From Methylosinus sp. H3A (GTDB taxonomy: Bacteria > Pseudomonadota > Alphaproteobacteria > Rhizobiales > Beijerinckiaceae), in contig NZ_JADNQW010000005.1 of assembly GCF_015709455.1 (NCBI RefSeq), forward strand, positions 558,001 to 622,000: DNA of 64,000 nucleotides. Reading direction: 5' to 3'. A program made the translations under genes and the position numbers. The notes beneath the pieces are model-generated. The model was not told the DNA's origin and did not search any database. It saw only the letters and a list, made by a program, of their open reading frames with translations. Below, in pieces: positions 30,886 through 40,064 of the stretch (positions are counted from its first letter, which is position 1; each line of letters starts with the position of its first letter).

Positions 30886-31284
30886 TCACGCCCAATGTCT
30901 CAGCGCATGACCGACGAAGGCGTAGGCGATCCACAGGAAGCCGACCGAGGTCACGACGAAGGTCGCCGCCGTGTAGATTTTCCAGATCGCCTTGTCCCAG
31001 AAATTCGGATCGAAAGCGGCGATGGTGAAGACGGTCGGATTGGTGAAGCCGCCGACAGCCACGCACCAGCAGGCGACGATCGGGAGCTCCACGCCGGAGC
31101 CGTAGAAAGCGACGCCGAAGCCCGCCATCATCGCGTAATCGATATGGGCGCGGATCATCGTCTTATAGTCGATGACGAGAGCGTCGAGGCCGGCGATCGG
31201 AAACCATTTGGCCAAGGTCATGAGCCAAGCGGTCGTGATCAGAGCCGTCATGCAGGCCGCTGAGCCGATGAGCAGGATTTCCAC
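30886..31284 (-). CDS. Four-helix integral membrane protein of unknown function
   Basis: I do not recognise this gene. From GTG 31284 (VEILLIGSAACMTALITT), with a GAGGAG element upstream, it encodes 132 residues with four hydrophobic segments. Conserved-looking features are the polar MIRAHIDYAMMAGFGVAFYG and the Trp/Phe-rich end DPNFWDKAIWKIYTAATFVV. The open frame extends to 31398 but the added residues look non-coding. The HID motif within a membrane helix could bind a ligand or metal; this is speculation. Confidence 0.7.
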   Translation of the reverse strand: MEILLIGSAACMTALITTAWLMTLAKWFPIAGLDALVIDYKTMIRAHIDYAMMAGFGVAFYGSGVELPIVACWCVAVGGFTNPTVFTIAAFDPNFWDKAIWKIYTAATFVVTSVGFLWIAYAFVGHALRHWA

Positions 31285-31396
31285 CTTCGAAGTCTCCTCG
31301 CTATCGATTGGACGATGAGGAGTCGTTATCGCGCGAATGTCCCGCTTTCGCTCGGGGCTTATTCCCGGATCGCATCGGGATGATTGCCCGATGGAC

Positions 31397-31430
31397 AAAA
31401 AAAAACGGCCGCGCCCGAGGCGCGGCCGTT
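31397..31430 (-). terminator. Rho-independent terminator of the rpsF-rpsR operon
   Basis: On the minus strand a perfect 12-bp stem (AACGGCCGCGCC / GGCGCGGCCGTT, 31404-31430) with a 3-base loop is followed by a run of T residues. It starts 23 bases after the rpsR stop. Confidence 0.92.
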
Positions 31431-31452
31431 CGAAACTTCCGATCCGGAAAGA

Positions 31453-31689
31453 TCAGCGGATCACATAAGGCAGAAGGCCGAGGAAGCGGGCGCGCTTGAT
31501 GGCCTGGGCCAGCTCGCGCTGCTTCTTGGCCGAGACGGCCGTGATGCGCGAGGGCACGATCTTGCCGCGCTCGGAGATGTAGCGCGAGAGCAGGCGCGTG
31601 TCCTTATAGTCGATCTTCGGGGCGTTGGCGCCGGAGAAGGGGCAGGACTTGCGGCGGCGGAAGAAGGGGCGGCGGGCTGCGGCGCTCAT
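31453..31689 (-). CDS. rpsR: 30S ribosomal protein S18
   Basis: A 78-residue protein of the 30S subunit platform, adjacent to S6. It reads [20 protein letters not shown], then [20 protein letters not shown] and the terminal [14 protein letters not shown], all diagnostic of S18. The start overlaps the rpsF stop by one base. rplI, which often follows rpsR, is absent; a strong terminator comes next. Confidence 0.98.
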   Translation of the reverse strand: MSAAARRPFFRRRKSCPFSGANAPKIDYKDTRLLSRYISERGKIVPSRITAVSAKKQRELAQAIKRARFLGLLPYVIR

Positions 31690-32144
31690 CAGAATGTCTC
31701 TCCTTCGGCGCGGGGTTCGTCACGGCGCGGGCGACGATCGCCCCTGTCGCCACGGTCGCCTCTATCGCCACGATCGGGGCGCGGGCCGCCGGGGCCGCGG
31801 CGGTCGCCGCGATCATCGTCGTCACGCTTGCGAAGCTGCGCGGACGGGCCTTCCTCCAGCGCCTCGACACGCAGGGTGATGAAGCGCAGAATGTCCTCGC
31901 TCAGGCCTTCCTGACGCTCGACCTCGGCCAGGGCCGCCGGCGGGGCGTCGATGTTGAGAAGGGTGAAATGCGCCTTGCGGTTCTTCTTGATCCGATAGGC
32001 GAGGGACTTCACGCCCCAATATTCGGTCTTGGACACCTTCCCGCCGAGCGAGGTGATGATGCCCTTGAACTGCGTCGTCAGCGCTTCGACCTGCTGGGGC
32101 GAGACGTCCTGACGCGCAAGATAGATATGCTCGTAGAGAGCCAT
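31689..32144 (-). CDS. rpsF: 30S ribosomal protein S6
   Basis: A 151-residue S6. The core ([20 protein letters not shown], then [17 protein letters not shown]) occupies about 110 residues. A charged low-complexity tail follows, rich in repeated RGD and GDR units, as seen in many alphaproteobacteria. ATG 32144 is the start; the open frame runs further upstream without family similarity. Forms an operon with rpsR. Confidence 0.97.
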   Translation of the reverse strand: MALYEHIYLARQDVSPQQVEALTTQFKGIITSLGGKVSKTEYWGVKSLAYRIKKNRKAHFTLLNIDAPPAALAEVERQEGLSEDILRFITLRVEALEEGPSAQLRKRDDDDRGDRRGPGGPRPDRGDRGDRGDRGDRRPRRDEPRAEGETF

Positions 32145-32385
32145 TCTCTTGCCTTTCCTCATTGTCGCGAGCCGCTCTCGGCGCAGAGCCCTCCGAGCCT
32201 CGTGGGAAAGGCTCGAACGGGAAGTTCGAAGGCGGAGACACGGGAAGACGGGCGAACCCAACCTCGGACGGAGCCGAAGGCCTTCCGTTCAGCCTCCGGC
32301 CGGAAGCGTCGCGAAGCGCGCTTTATAGCGGGGCGGGCGCAGGATGCAAGTGCGGACGCTTCGACAGTTCAGGGCCGGCCGCCCT

Positions 32386-33600
32386 TCAGCGGCCGTCGAA
32401 CCAGGCCTTCCACTGCGGGACGGCGGTCGCGAATGTGCCGCGATGCGTCGTCGGCCCGGTGGAGACCGCCTCCACGACGGTATTGCCCGAGCCCATGGCC
32501 TGCGCATAGGTCATCGCCATGCGGCCGACGCCCTGAGTGATCGCCTCGTCCGCCTCGCCGTAATAATTGTGGACCGGCGATTTTATCACCCAGCGATAGG
32601 CCTGCGTCGCCGCTATCAAGCGTCCGAAGGCCGAATTGGCGAAATAATGCGAGTCGAAATAATCCGCCCGGATCAGCTTGCGCAGATCGGCCGGAATGGC
32701 CGCCGGATCGAAGGGCTGGCGGTCATAGGCCTTTTTGACGATCTCATAATAGTCCTCGGCGAACAAAGAGCGGGCGAGACCAGGAACGCCATAGTAGTTC
32801 TCATAGGAAAAAGCGGACAGGATGAAGATGCTGTTCAGCCAGACGGCGTCGTTCGGGCGTGGGAAGTCGAGAAAACCCTCCATGGCGGCGAAGAGGTCGA
32901 GCGGCGCGCTGGCGGTGGCGGCCGCCTGAACGGGAACGCCCGCGCTCTCGAGCTTCTCCAGAAAGGCCATGGTGACGAAGCCGCCCTGCGACCAGCCCGA
33001 GAGGAAGAGCTTGTCACTCTTCAGCTTCAGATGGTCGAGCACGCTGCGGCTGGCGACCAGCAAATCATAGCAGGCCTGCTGATGGCTGGCCTTCACCATA
33101 TAGCCCTCGGGCTCCTGCGAGACGCCGAGGCCGAAATAATCGGCGCCGATCATCGCATAGCCCTGGCCCGCGAATTGCGCGATCATCAGCTGTGTCTCGG
33201 GCGACTCCTCGGCGAAGGACGGAACCTCGTGGCGCCCATAGACCGTGCCATGCTGATAGGAGACCAGGGGGAAAGTGGTCTCCTTCGTGTCCGGGATGGC
33301 GAGCAGGCCCGAGGCGACGGTCGGCGCATTGCCCTTCTCCGGTATGACCGACGGATAAGTGACGCGATAGAGCTTCACCGCATTGCGCGCCGGCGTGTAG
33401 GCCACTCGGACGCCCGCGAATTTGGGCGTGTCGGTCTCCAATATCTGGTTCAGGCGATGAACGTCCCAGCGCGCCAGAAACTCGTATTTCACTCCAGAGG
33501 AGACTTGCTCCGGCGCATTTCGCGAGGCCGGAGCCGCCCCCGCGGCCGCTCCCCAGAGCAACGCCGCGAACAACGACAGGGCGCGAAGAACTTTCGACAT
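32386..33600 (-). CDS. Secreted alpha/beta hydrolase (lipase-like)
   Basis: A 404-residue exported hydrolase. Residues 1-23 form a signal peptide (MSKVLRALSLFAALLWGAAA). The nucleophile Ser204 lies in LSGWSQGGFVTMAF; a likely acid is in NYYGEADEAI and a likely His in TTHRGTF near the end. The SYQHGTVYGRHEVPS block, probably oxyanion-hole region, resembles secretory lipase/prolyl-oligopeptidase-like proteins. The frame is open to 33777, but the leader starting at ATG 33600 decides the start. Substrate unknown; probably an ester or lipid. Confidence 0.87.
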   Translation of the reverse strand: MSKVLRALSLFAALLWGAAAGAAPASRNAPEQVSSGVKYEFLARWDVHRLNQILETDTPKFAGVRVAYTPARNAVKLYRVTYPSVIPEKGNAPTVASGLLAIPDTKETTFPLVSYQHGTVYGRHEVPSFAEESPETQLMIAQFAGQGYAMIGADYFGLGVSQEPEGYMVKASHQQACYDLLVASRSVLDHLKLKSDKLFLSGWSQGGFVTMAFLEKLESAGVPVQAAATASAPLDLFAAMEGFLDFPRPNDAVWLNSIFILSAFSYENYYGVPGLARSLFAEDYYEIVKKAYDRQPFDPAAIPADLRKLIRADYFDSHYFANSAFGRLIAATQAYRWVIKSPVHNYYGEADEAITQGVGRMAMTYAQAMGSGNTVVEAVSTGPTTHRGTFATAVPQWKAWFDGR

Positions 33601-33800
33601 GAAGGAGCCTTTTCGGTTTGCGGATGAGCAACACGTCTGCTCCCCTGAGCTATCGTCCGGCGGTAAATGCGCCGTGTAGACGAGGCATTTGCGAGACCGC
33701 GCGGCGCCGCGAGGAGGCAAGGCCATTGTCTCGCCATCCCATTTCGGCCGCATTTCCTTTCGACAAACGGGGCCCAACCGTGGCAGGAGAAGGCTGAAGC

Positions 33801-34373
33801 ATGTTCTCGCACCATATTCGTTTCGCAGGCGCGCTCGCGCTCGGTCTCGCAGCCTCCTGGCCGGCGCTGGCCGCCAATCCGCTGGATCGCGGCCCGGTCG
33901 CGGATTTCATCAATAACTTCCGCCTGCAATCCATCCCCAGCCAGACCGTCGTCTGGCGCCATCCCCAATACAAAAAGGGCACCATCGTCGTCTCCACCAA
34001 GGAGCGGCGGCTCTATTACGTGCTCGGTCCCGATAAGGCGATCGAATATGGCGTCGGCGTCGGCCGCGAGGGCTTCACCTGGTCCGGCGTGAAGACGATC
34101 ACCGCCAAGCGCGAATGGCCGGATTGGCGCCCGCCCGCGGCCATGCTGAAGCGCCGGCCCGACCTGCCGCGCCATATGGAGGGCGGCCAGGACAATCCGC
34201 TCGGCGCCCGCGCGCTCTATCTCGGCTCCAGCGATTATCGCATCCACGGCTCCAATGAGGGCGACACCATCGGCGAGGCCGTCTCCTCCGGCTGCATCCG
34301 CATGACCAACCGCGACGTCGCCGACCTCTACGACCGGGTCAAGATCGGAACCCGCGTGGTCGTGCTGAAATGA
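33801..34373 (+). CDS. L,D-transpeptidase (YkuD domain)
   Basis: A 190-residue periplasmic enzyme with a signal peptide (cleavage near ALA-AN, residue 25). The YkuD catalytic motif is complete, with His149 in RIHGSNEGDTIG and nucleophile Cys165 in AVSSGCIRMTN. TIVVSTKERRLYYVL is the usual domain start. It makes 3-3 peptidoglycan crosslinks or anchors proteins to peptidoglycan. Confidence 0.95.
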   Translation: MFSHHIRFAGALALGLAASWPALAANPLDRGPVADFINNFRLQSIPSQTVVWRHPQYKKGTIVVSTKERRLYYVLGPDKAIEYGVGVGREGFTWSGVKTITAKREWPDWRPPAAMLKRRPDLPRHMEGGQDNPLGARALYLGSSDYRIHGSNEGDTIGEAVSSGCIRMTNRDVADLYDRVKIGTRVVVLK

Positions 34374-34455
34374 CAGGGGGGCCCTTCTCGAGCTATCAAC
34401 TCCGCCTCCCTCCATCGTAGAGGCGGCGTTCTTTAGAGTTTCGAGGAAAACGGTC

Positions 34456-34581
34456 ATGCGCAAGTTCTGCATTCTGGCGGGCCTCGTCGCCGCCTATGCG
34501 CTGCTCACGGGCTGCGACAAATGCACCTACGAGCTGCAGGACATCCGCCTGCCGCTGCTGCCGCACGCCTGCTCGCGCTGA
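34456..34581 (+). CDS. Small lipoprotein of unknown function (41 residues)
   Basis: ATG 34456 opens a 41-codon frame. MRKFCILAGLVAAYALLTGC is a complete lipoprotein signal with lipobox LTGC, so Cys20 would be lipidated. The mature part is only about 22 residues and has two further Cys (CDKCTYELQDIRLP, then PHACSR). GAGG lies upstream. It sits between the L,D-transpeptidase and panB genes on the same strand. I know no family for it. Confidence 0.6.
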   Translation: MRKFCILAGLVAAYALLTGCDKCTYELQDIRLPLLPHACSR

Positions 34582-34667
34582 GCCGCTTTTTCAGCGGCGC
34601 CGTTTGCTCTATAGAGCGCTCTGCCCGTCCTCGCTCGCGAGCGGCGGGGTCCAGCGAAGGTGAGCAG

Positions 34668-35477
34668 ATGGCGGCCGGCCATTATGTCGAGATGAAGCAG
34701 CGCGGCGAGAAATTCGTCGTGCTGACCGCCTATGACGCGCCGACGGCGCGGATCGAGGTCGAGGCGGGCGTCGATATCGTCATGGTCGGCGACAGCGTCG
34801 GCACGAATGTGCTGGGCTACGCCAGCGAGCGCGAGGTGACGCTCGGCGATATGACGCATCATATCGCCGCCGTGCGCCGCGGCGCGCCGGGCGTCTATCT
34901 CATCGGCGATCTCCCCTTCGCGACCTATGAGACAGAGGCGCAGGCGCTGGAGAGCGCCGCGCGGCTCGCGCAGGCCGGCGCCGATTGCGTGAAATTCGAA
35001 GGCGCGCGGCCCGAGATCCTGCGCGCGCTGAAGCGCGAAGGCCATGACGTGTGCTGCCATATCGGGCTCGAGTCGCAGCATCAAGAAGGCAAGCGCCGCC
35101 AGGGCAAGACGGCCGCGGCGGCGGCGAAGCTCCTCGCCGATGCGCTGGAGCTGGACGCCGCGGGATTGGATTTTCTCGTTCTCGAGCTCATTCCGCGCGA
35201 GCTCGCGGCAAAGATCAGCGAGCGCCTGCGCGCGCCGACGATCGGCATAGGCGCGGGCGCCGATTGCGACGCGCAAGTGCTGGTCGTGCATGATCTCGCC
35301 GCCCTCGGAACGCGCGACTTCAAGCATAATCGCCGCTATGCCCTGCTCGGCGCCGCGCTGCGCGAGGCCGTCGCGGCTTACGCGCGTGACGTGCGCGAGG
35401 GGCGCTTCCCCGCCGAGGAGAACGGCTTCTCACTGGAGGCGGCCGAGCTCGCGGCTTTCGAGAAGACCATCGCATGA
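34668..35477 (+). CDS. panB: 3-methyl-2-oxobutanoate hydroxymethyltransferase
   Basis: First committed enzyme of pantothenate synthesis, transferring a hydroxymethyl group from methylene-THF to ketoisovalerate. ATG 34668 with GAAGG upstream gives 269 residues, the family length. Motifs: VVLTAYDAPTARIEVEAGVD, MVGDSVGTNVLGY with a metal ligand Asp, CCHIGLESQHQ and IGIGAGADCDAQVLV. The frame is open upstream without similarity. It overlaps hemH by four bases. Confidence 0.95.
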   Translation: MAAGHYVEMKQRGEKFVVLTAYDAPTARIEVEAGVDIVMVGDSVGTNVLGYASEREVTLGDMTHHIAAVRRGAPGVYLIGDLPFATYETEAQALESAARLAQAGADCVKFEGARPEILRALKREGHDVCCHIGLESQHQEGKRRQGKTAAAAAKLLADALELDAAGLDFLVLELIPRELAAKISERLRAPTIGIGAGADCDAQVLVVHDLAALGTRDFKHNRRYALLGAALREAVAAYARDVREGRFPAEENGFSLEAAELAAFEKTIA

Positions 35478-36463
35478 GCGCGTCTCGAATCGGCCTTCTC
35501 CTCGTCAATCTCGGCACGCCCCAGGGCGCCGATTATTGGTCGGTGCGCCGCTATTTGCGCGAGTTTCTGTCGGATCGACGCGTCGTCGATCTGCCGCCTG
35601 TGCTGTGGCGCCCGATTCTCGAGACCTTCGTGCTGAGCTTTCGTCCGCGCCGCTCGGCGCGCGCCTATCGCTCGGTCTGGAACATGGAGCGCGACGAAGG
35701 CCCGCTGAAGACGATCACGCGCGCGCAGGCGGAAAAGCTCGGCGCGCGCTTCACGGATCCGGGCGTCATCGTCGATTTCGCCATGCGCTACGCCGGGCCC
35801 TCGATCGGCGAGAAGATCGACGCGCTGCGCGCAAAGGGCTGCGAGCGCATTCTGCTGTTCCCGCTCTATCCGCAATATGCCGCCTCGACGACGGCCTCCG
35901 TCTTCGACGATGCGGCGCGCGCCCTGGCGCTTCTGCGCGAGCAGCCGACGCTGCGCATCGTTCCGCCCTTCTACGACGACGCCGCCTATATAGACGCACT
36001 CGCGGATTCGACGCGCGCGCAGCTGGCGGCGCTCGATTTTACGCCCGAGATTCTGATCGCGTCTTTCCACGGCCTGCCACAGGCGCAGATCGATCGCGGC
36101 GATCCCTATCGCCGCCATTGCGAGGCGACGCTCGATCTCTTGCGCGCGAAGCTGGGCATGTCGGCCGAGCATTTGCGGCTCGCCTTTCAATCGCGCTTCG
36201 GCCGCACGCAATGGACCGGGCCCTATACGGCGAATGTGCTGCAAGAGCTGGCGCAGAGCGGCGTGAAGCGCGTCGCCGTGCTGACGCCGGGCTTCGTCTC
36301 CGATTGTCTCGAGACATTGGAGGAGATCGGCGCCGAGCTGCGCCATGCCTATCTCGACGCCGGCGGCGAAAAATTCGCGCGGCTCGACTGTCTCAACGAC
36401 AGCGAGGATGGGCTGCGCGCGCTGGAGACGATCGCGCGGCGCGAATTGTCGGGCTGGGTGTGA
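35474..36463 (+). CDS. hemH: Ferrochelatase
   Basis: Inserts iron into protoporphyrin IX, the last step of heme synthesis. The 329 residues show the family start RIGLLLVNLGTPQGADYWSV, YPQYAASTTASVFD, the signature region with catalytic His in LIASFHGLPQAQIDRGDPY, and AFQSRFGRTQWTGPYT with VLTPGFVSDCLETLEEIG. The start overlaps panB (ATGA), so the two are coupled although the pathways differ. Confidence 0.96.
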   Translation: MSASRIGLLLVNLGTPQGADYWSVRRYLREFLSDRRVVDLPPVLWRPILETFVLSFRPRRSARAYRSVWNMERDEGPLKTITRAQAEKLGARFTDPGVIVDFAMRYAGPSIGEKIDALRAKGCERILLFPLYPQYAASTTASVFDDAARALALLREQPTLRIVPPFYDDAAYIDALADSTRAQLAALDFTPEILIASFHGLPQAQIDRGDPYRRHCEATLDLLRAKLGMSAEHLRLAFQSRFGRTQWTGPYTANVLQELAQSGVKRVAVLTPGFVSDCLETLEEIGAELRHAYLDAGGEKFARLDCLNDSEDGLRALETIARRELSGWV

Positions 36464-36470
36464 CGGCGAT

Positions 36471-38798
36471 CTAGCGCCGCCCCGTCAGCCGCCGCCACAG
36501 CTCGTCGAAGGGCCGGAAGACGAAACGCACCTCATGCTTGCCCTGGGGCACGGCGACGGCGCGGAACATCACATTGGCGCGCAGAATATCCGCCGGCTCG
36601 CCGTCGATCTGCGCCGTCCAGGACGGATGGAAAATATCGTTCAGCACGACATAGCCGCCGCCATGCGGAACATCGGCGTCGATGATGACTTCCGTATTCG
36701 CATAGGAGCGGATGCGCGCGCCGCTCGCCTCCCCCTCCTCCGGCCGCGAATGGCGGCAGACGGGCGGCTCCTCCAGCAGCACGCTGGCGCGATAATCGAG
36801 ATCGGGCCACACGCCATCCTCGATCATCTGCGCGAAATCGGCGCGCGAGGCGCAGGTTGCGAGCAGCACGCGCGGCAGCGCGCGCTTGTTCTCATAGACG
36901 TAAGCGTCCTTGGTGCGCCCGATGAATTCGAGATCGCCGGGTTTCAAATTCTTGTCGATCTCCTCGATCGGCACGCCGGTCGCGATGAAGCGCAGCCCCA
37001 TGAGATCGGCGAGCGTCGAGCGATAGGAGGGATAGAGCTTGGAGAAGACGCGCTGATCGGGAAGCGCGAGATGATCGCCGGCGCCAGTCGCATCCTCGAG
37101 CAGGCGCAGGCGCACCGGATTATAGCCGAACTCCTGATCGAAGCCATGCACCAGCGAGGCGTTGGGCCAGTGGAAATCGATGCCCGCGAGCTCGGCGCGG
37201 TCGCGCCGGTCCGGCGCCGCAGTCGCGGCGAGGCGCGCGCGCAGCAGAGCGATCGTGTCGTTTTGCGTGCCCTCGCGCAGCACGTCGAAATTCTGCGGCG
37301 GCAGCGCCGTCGATTCATTGGGGCCGTTGTTGAAGGCGAGATCGAGCGTCATCGTCGCGCCGACCGCGGCGAGCAGCGCATAGCGACGCGCCCTGAGCCA
37401 GGGCGCGAAAGCGACGACGAGAGAGGCCAGCGCCACGAAGCCGGCGCTCTCGGCGAGCGGCAATAGAGCGGCGGCGAGATGGTCCTTGCTCCAGGCGAGC
37501 AGAAGGGCGAGGGCGAACAGCGCGACCAGCACCGCCGCGAGGAAGCGCAGCGGCGGCTTGCTCGGCGCATTGGCGACGACATGAAGGCCAAAGCCCGCGA
37601 GAATGGCGAGCACGGCGCAAAGCGGGAAAGTGGCGTCGGCCGGACGGCGGAAGAGATCGACGCCGGGAATATGGAACATCAGCGCAAAGGCCGGCGTGAA
37701 ACGGCCGAGCGCATAGAGCAGCAGCGCCAGCGCCGTCGCCGTGAAGAAACCGATCTCCCGATTCGACGGCAGGCCATGCCGCGCCAGGGCGATGAGCGCG
37801 ACCAGCGGCAGCGCGCCGATGTAGACGTCGCACATGTTGCGGGCGAGGAAGAGATCCGGCGAGCCGAAGATCAGCGCGGGCGGGCCCCAGAAATTCGCGA
37901 GCGGACCATCCGTGCCGAAGAGATTGGCCGAGACGAAAGTGAGGAGCGAGGCCGGATGCAGCGAGCCGCGCAATGCGCCTTCGAGATCGATGGCCGGCCG
38001 GTTGGATTGTGACGCCAGCTCCATCGTCAGCAAGAGCGGAACGATGATAATCGCGACGCCGCAGGCCGCGCCGGCCGCGAGCGGCGCGATGGCTGTGGAA
38101 ATCTTCGCGTCGTCGGAAAAGACGCGGAAGACGGCGTAGGCCGAGAGGACGAGAACCTCGAGAAAGGCGACCTGATCGCGTCCGAGCACGAGAAAGGCCG
38201 CCGCCACGCCCGCATAGGCCCCCCATTGCGCCGAGCGGCGATCGAGCGCGCGCGCGAGCAGGAACAAAGTCACGGGGAACCAGGCGAGGCTCATCACCTG
38301 CCCCGTATGCTGAATGCGCCAGGCGGCCGAGCCGCCGAAGGCGAAAGCCAGCGCACAGAGCAGCGCGCCTTCCGCCGAAATTTTGCGATCGCGGAAATAG
38401 GCGATGAAGGCGAGGCCGCCCATCGCCAGCATGGCGAAGACGATGCCGTCCTCGAGCGCGAAAGAGGGCTCGGGAACGAGCCAGGCGGCGATGAGGAAGA
38501 AGGGCGAGAAGATCAGCGATTGCGGATCGGCCACCTGCGGCGAGCCGGCGAAGACATTGGGCGTCCAGAAGGGCGACTGGCCCGAATGCAGCGCATGCGC
38601 GAGAAAGGCGAATTGCGGCTGGAAATGCGCCTTGGCGTCCCAGGGGATCGTGACCCGGCCGGACGCCCAAGGAAAGGCGAGCACCACCGCCGCCGCCAGA
38701 AAGACGAGCGCCGCGGCGCCATAGGAAACATTGGTCTGCGGACGCTCGGTCACTTCTGGGCTCACTCCGACGAATCTCACTCGCGCCGCATTGCGCAT
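36471..38798 (-). CDS. Polytopic membrane protein, YfhO-type
   Basis: A 775-residue protein with about twelve hydrophobic helices in the first two thirds and a soluble C-terminal domain of about 200 residues. The early loop WDAKAHFQPQFAFLAHALHS carrying an acidic residue, and GQSPFWTPNVFAGSPQVADPQ, recall YfhO/GT-C glycosyltransferases that use lipid-linked sugars. The terminal MFRAVAVPQGKHEVRFVFRP is typical of YfhO proteins. The sugar and target are unknown. It is convergent with hemH, 7 bases apart. Confidence 0.78.
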   Translation of the reverse strand: MRNAARVRFVGVSPEVTERPQTNVSYGAAALVFLAAAVVLAFPWASGRVTIPWDAKAHFQPQFAFLAHALHSGQSPFWTPNVFAGSPQVADPQSLIFSPFFLIAAWLVPEPSFALEDGIVFAMLAMGGLAFIAYFRDRKISAEGALLCALAFAFGGSAAWRIQHTGQVMSLAWFPVTLFLLARALDRRSAQWGAYAGVAAAFLVLGRDQVAFLEVLVLSAYAVFRVFSDDAKISTAIAPLAAGAACGVAIIIVPLLLTMELASQSNRPAIDLEGALRGSLHPASLLTFVSANLFGTDGPLANFWGPPALIFGSPDLFLARNMCDVYIGALPLVALIALARHGLPSNREIGFFTATALALLLYALGRFTPAFALMFHIPGVDLFRRPADATFPLCAVLAILAGFGLHVVANAPSKPPLRFLAAVLVALFALALLLAWSKDHLAAALLPLAESAGFVALASLVVAFAPWLRARRYALLAAVGATMTLDLAFNNGPNESTALPPQNFDVLREGTQNDTIALLRARLAATAAPDRRDRAELAGIDFHWPNASLVHGFDQEFGYNPVRLRLLEDATGAGDHLALPDQRVFSKLYPSYRSTLADLMGLRFIATGVPIEEIDKNLKPGDLEFIGRTKDAYVYENKRALPRVLLATCASRADFAQMIEDGVWPDLDYRASVLLEEPPVCRHSRPEEGEASGARIRSYANTEVIIDADVPHGGGYVVLNDIFHPSWTAQIDGEPADILRANVMFRAVAVPQGKHEVRFVFRPFDELWRRLTGRR

Positions 38799-38840
38799 GA
38801 TTTTTTCAAAAGCGCAAAGGAGAAGGCCGCGGTGGCGCGC

Positions 38841-39251
38841 TCAGGCGCCGACAGCGCGCTGCGGCCGTGGCGCAGCGGCCTGCTTTTCCGCCTCGGCGTC
38901 GAAGCGGCGCCGCGAGTCCTCTATCGTCTCGACATGTTCGAGCGCCCAATCGCCGAGCCGATGCAGCGGCTCGCGCAGCGAGCGGCCGAGCGGCGTCAGC
39001 TCATAATCGACGCGGGGCGGAATTATGGGATAGACCGTGCGCGTGACGAAACCGTCGCGCTCGGCCGCGCGCAGCGTCAGAGTCAGCATGCGCTGCGAGA
39101 TGCCGCCGATGCGCCGCCGCAGCTCGTTGAAGCGCAAAGGCCCGTCGCCGAGCGATTCGACGACCAGCACCGTCCATTTGTCGCCGATCCGCGACAGAAT
39201 GGCCGCGATGCGCCCGCATTGAGCGGGAACATGAATGTGACCGCGTTCCAA
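38841..39251 (-). CDS. HxlR-family transcriptional regulator
   Basis: A 136-residue winged-helix protein. The HxlR core reads CGRIAAILSRIGDKWTVLVV, GDGPLRFNELRRRIGGISQR, MLTLTLRAAERDGFVTRTVY and YELTPLGRSL. The N-terminal Cys12 is the residue that senses oxidants or electrophiles in some family members. It is divergent from azoR with a 77-base gap, which suggests it controls that gene. Confidence 0.93.
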   Translation of the reverse strand: MERGHIHVPAQCGRIAAILSRIGDKWTVLVVESLGDGPLRFNELRRRIGGISQRMLTLTLRAAERDGFVTRTVYPIIPPRVDYELTPLGRSLREPLHRLGDWALEHVETIEDSRRRFDAEAEKQAAAPRPQRAVGA

Positions 39252-39287
39252 AAATGTGCCTCCTTGCGCGTCCCGGCGACAGGGAGC

Positions 39288-39320
39288 AAACTAGCCTAAG
39301 TTACCAGTTTATACCAGGAG
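39288..39320. promoter_or_regulatory. Candidate HxlR operator in the azoR promoter
   Basis: The segment AAGTTACCAGTTTATACCAG carries a GTTAC half-site and two TACCAG words in direct repeat, immediately before the azoR ribosome binding region. The place and base content fit a HxlR binding site, but I see no good palindrome. Confidence 0.35.
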
Positions 39321-39328
39321 CGAGCCCC

Positions 39329-39946
39329 ATGACCCGCCTTTTGCACGTCGATTCGAGCATTCTCGGAGAAAAATCATTGAGCCGGAGCCTCACCGCCGAG
39401 CTGGTGGACAAGTTGCGTGGCGATATTCCCGGCCTCGAGATCGCCTATCGCGACGTCGCCGCCGTGGCGCCGCCGACGCTCTCCAGCGCCCTGTTTTTCG
39501 CGCGCGCCAGTGGCGCGGAGCCCGAGGATGCGACCCTGCGGGCCGATCTTTCGGCCGCTCGCGAGCTGCTCGAGGAGTTTCTCGCGGCCGATATCGTCGT
39601 CATCGGCGCGCCAATGTATAATTTCTCGATTCCCACGCAATTGCGCGGCTGGATCGACCATCTCGTCGTCCCCGGCAAGACCTTCGCCTATACGCAATCG
39701 GGCATTCAGGGGCTCGTCGCCGGCAAGCGCGTCATCGTCGTCTCGACGCGCGGCAGTCTCTACGGCGCGGATTCCGCGCGTTCGGAGCAAGACCATCAGG
39801 AGGCCTATCTGCGCACGACCTTCGGCAATCTCGGCGTGACCGATTTCGCCTTCATCCGCGCCGAGGGCGTCGCCCTCGGCGAGACGCAGAAGAAGGAGGC
39901 GCTCGCCGCCGCCCGCCGCGATATCGCCGCACTCGCGGCCGCGTGA
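39329..39946 (+). CDS. azoR: FMN-dependent NADH-azoreductase
   Basis: A 205-residue flavodoxin-fold quinone/azo reductase. MTRLLHVDSSILGEKSLSRS gives the FMN phosphate loop, followed by GAPMYNFSIPTQLRGWIDHL and VVSTRGSLYG, all AzoR marks. ATG 39329 is preceded by CAGGAGCGAG. Together with the divergent HxlR gene it looks like a quinone or electrophile response pair. Confidence 0.93.
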   Translation: MTRLLHVDSSILGEKSLSRSLTAELVDKLRGDIPGLEIAYRDVAAVAPPTLSSALFFARASGAEPEDATLRADLSAARELLEEFLAADIVVIGAPMYNFSIPTQLRGWIDHLVVPGKTFAYTQSGIQGLVAGKRVIVVSTRGSLYGADSARSEQDHQEAYLRTTFGNLGVTDFAFIRAEGVALGETQKKEALAAARRDIAALAAA

Positions 39947-39978
39947 AAAAAACGGCCCCGCGGAGAGACGCGGGGCCG
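39946..39978 (-). terminator. Terminator of the small membrane protein gene (may also stop azoR)
   Basis: A perfect 10-bp stem CGGCCCCGCG / CGCGGGGCCG (39953-39978) with a 6-base loop. On the minus strand it is followed by seven T, so it ends the transcript of the small gene at 40065-40259. On the plus strand the hairpin immediately follows azoR but lacks a T-run after it. Confidence 0.7.
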
Positions 39979-40064
39979 CGACCTGAGGGGAAAATTGCTT
40001 GGTTCTATAATTACTCTGCCGCCGAATTGGCGGCGACTCGCGACGCCACACGCAACCGACGCGT

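Noticed and set aside
31700..31800. Tandem short repeats in rpsF resembling a microsatellite
   Set aside because: They encode the RGD/GDR-rich S6 tail usual in alphaproteobacteria, so they are coding low complexity.
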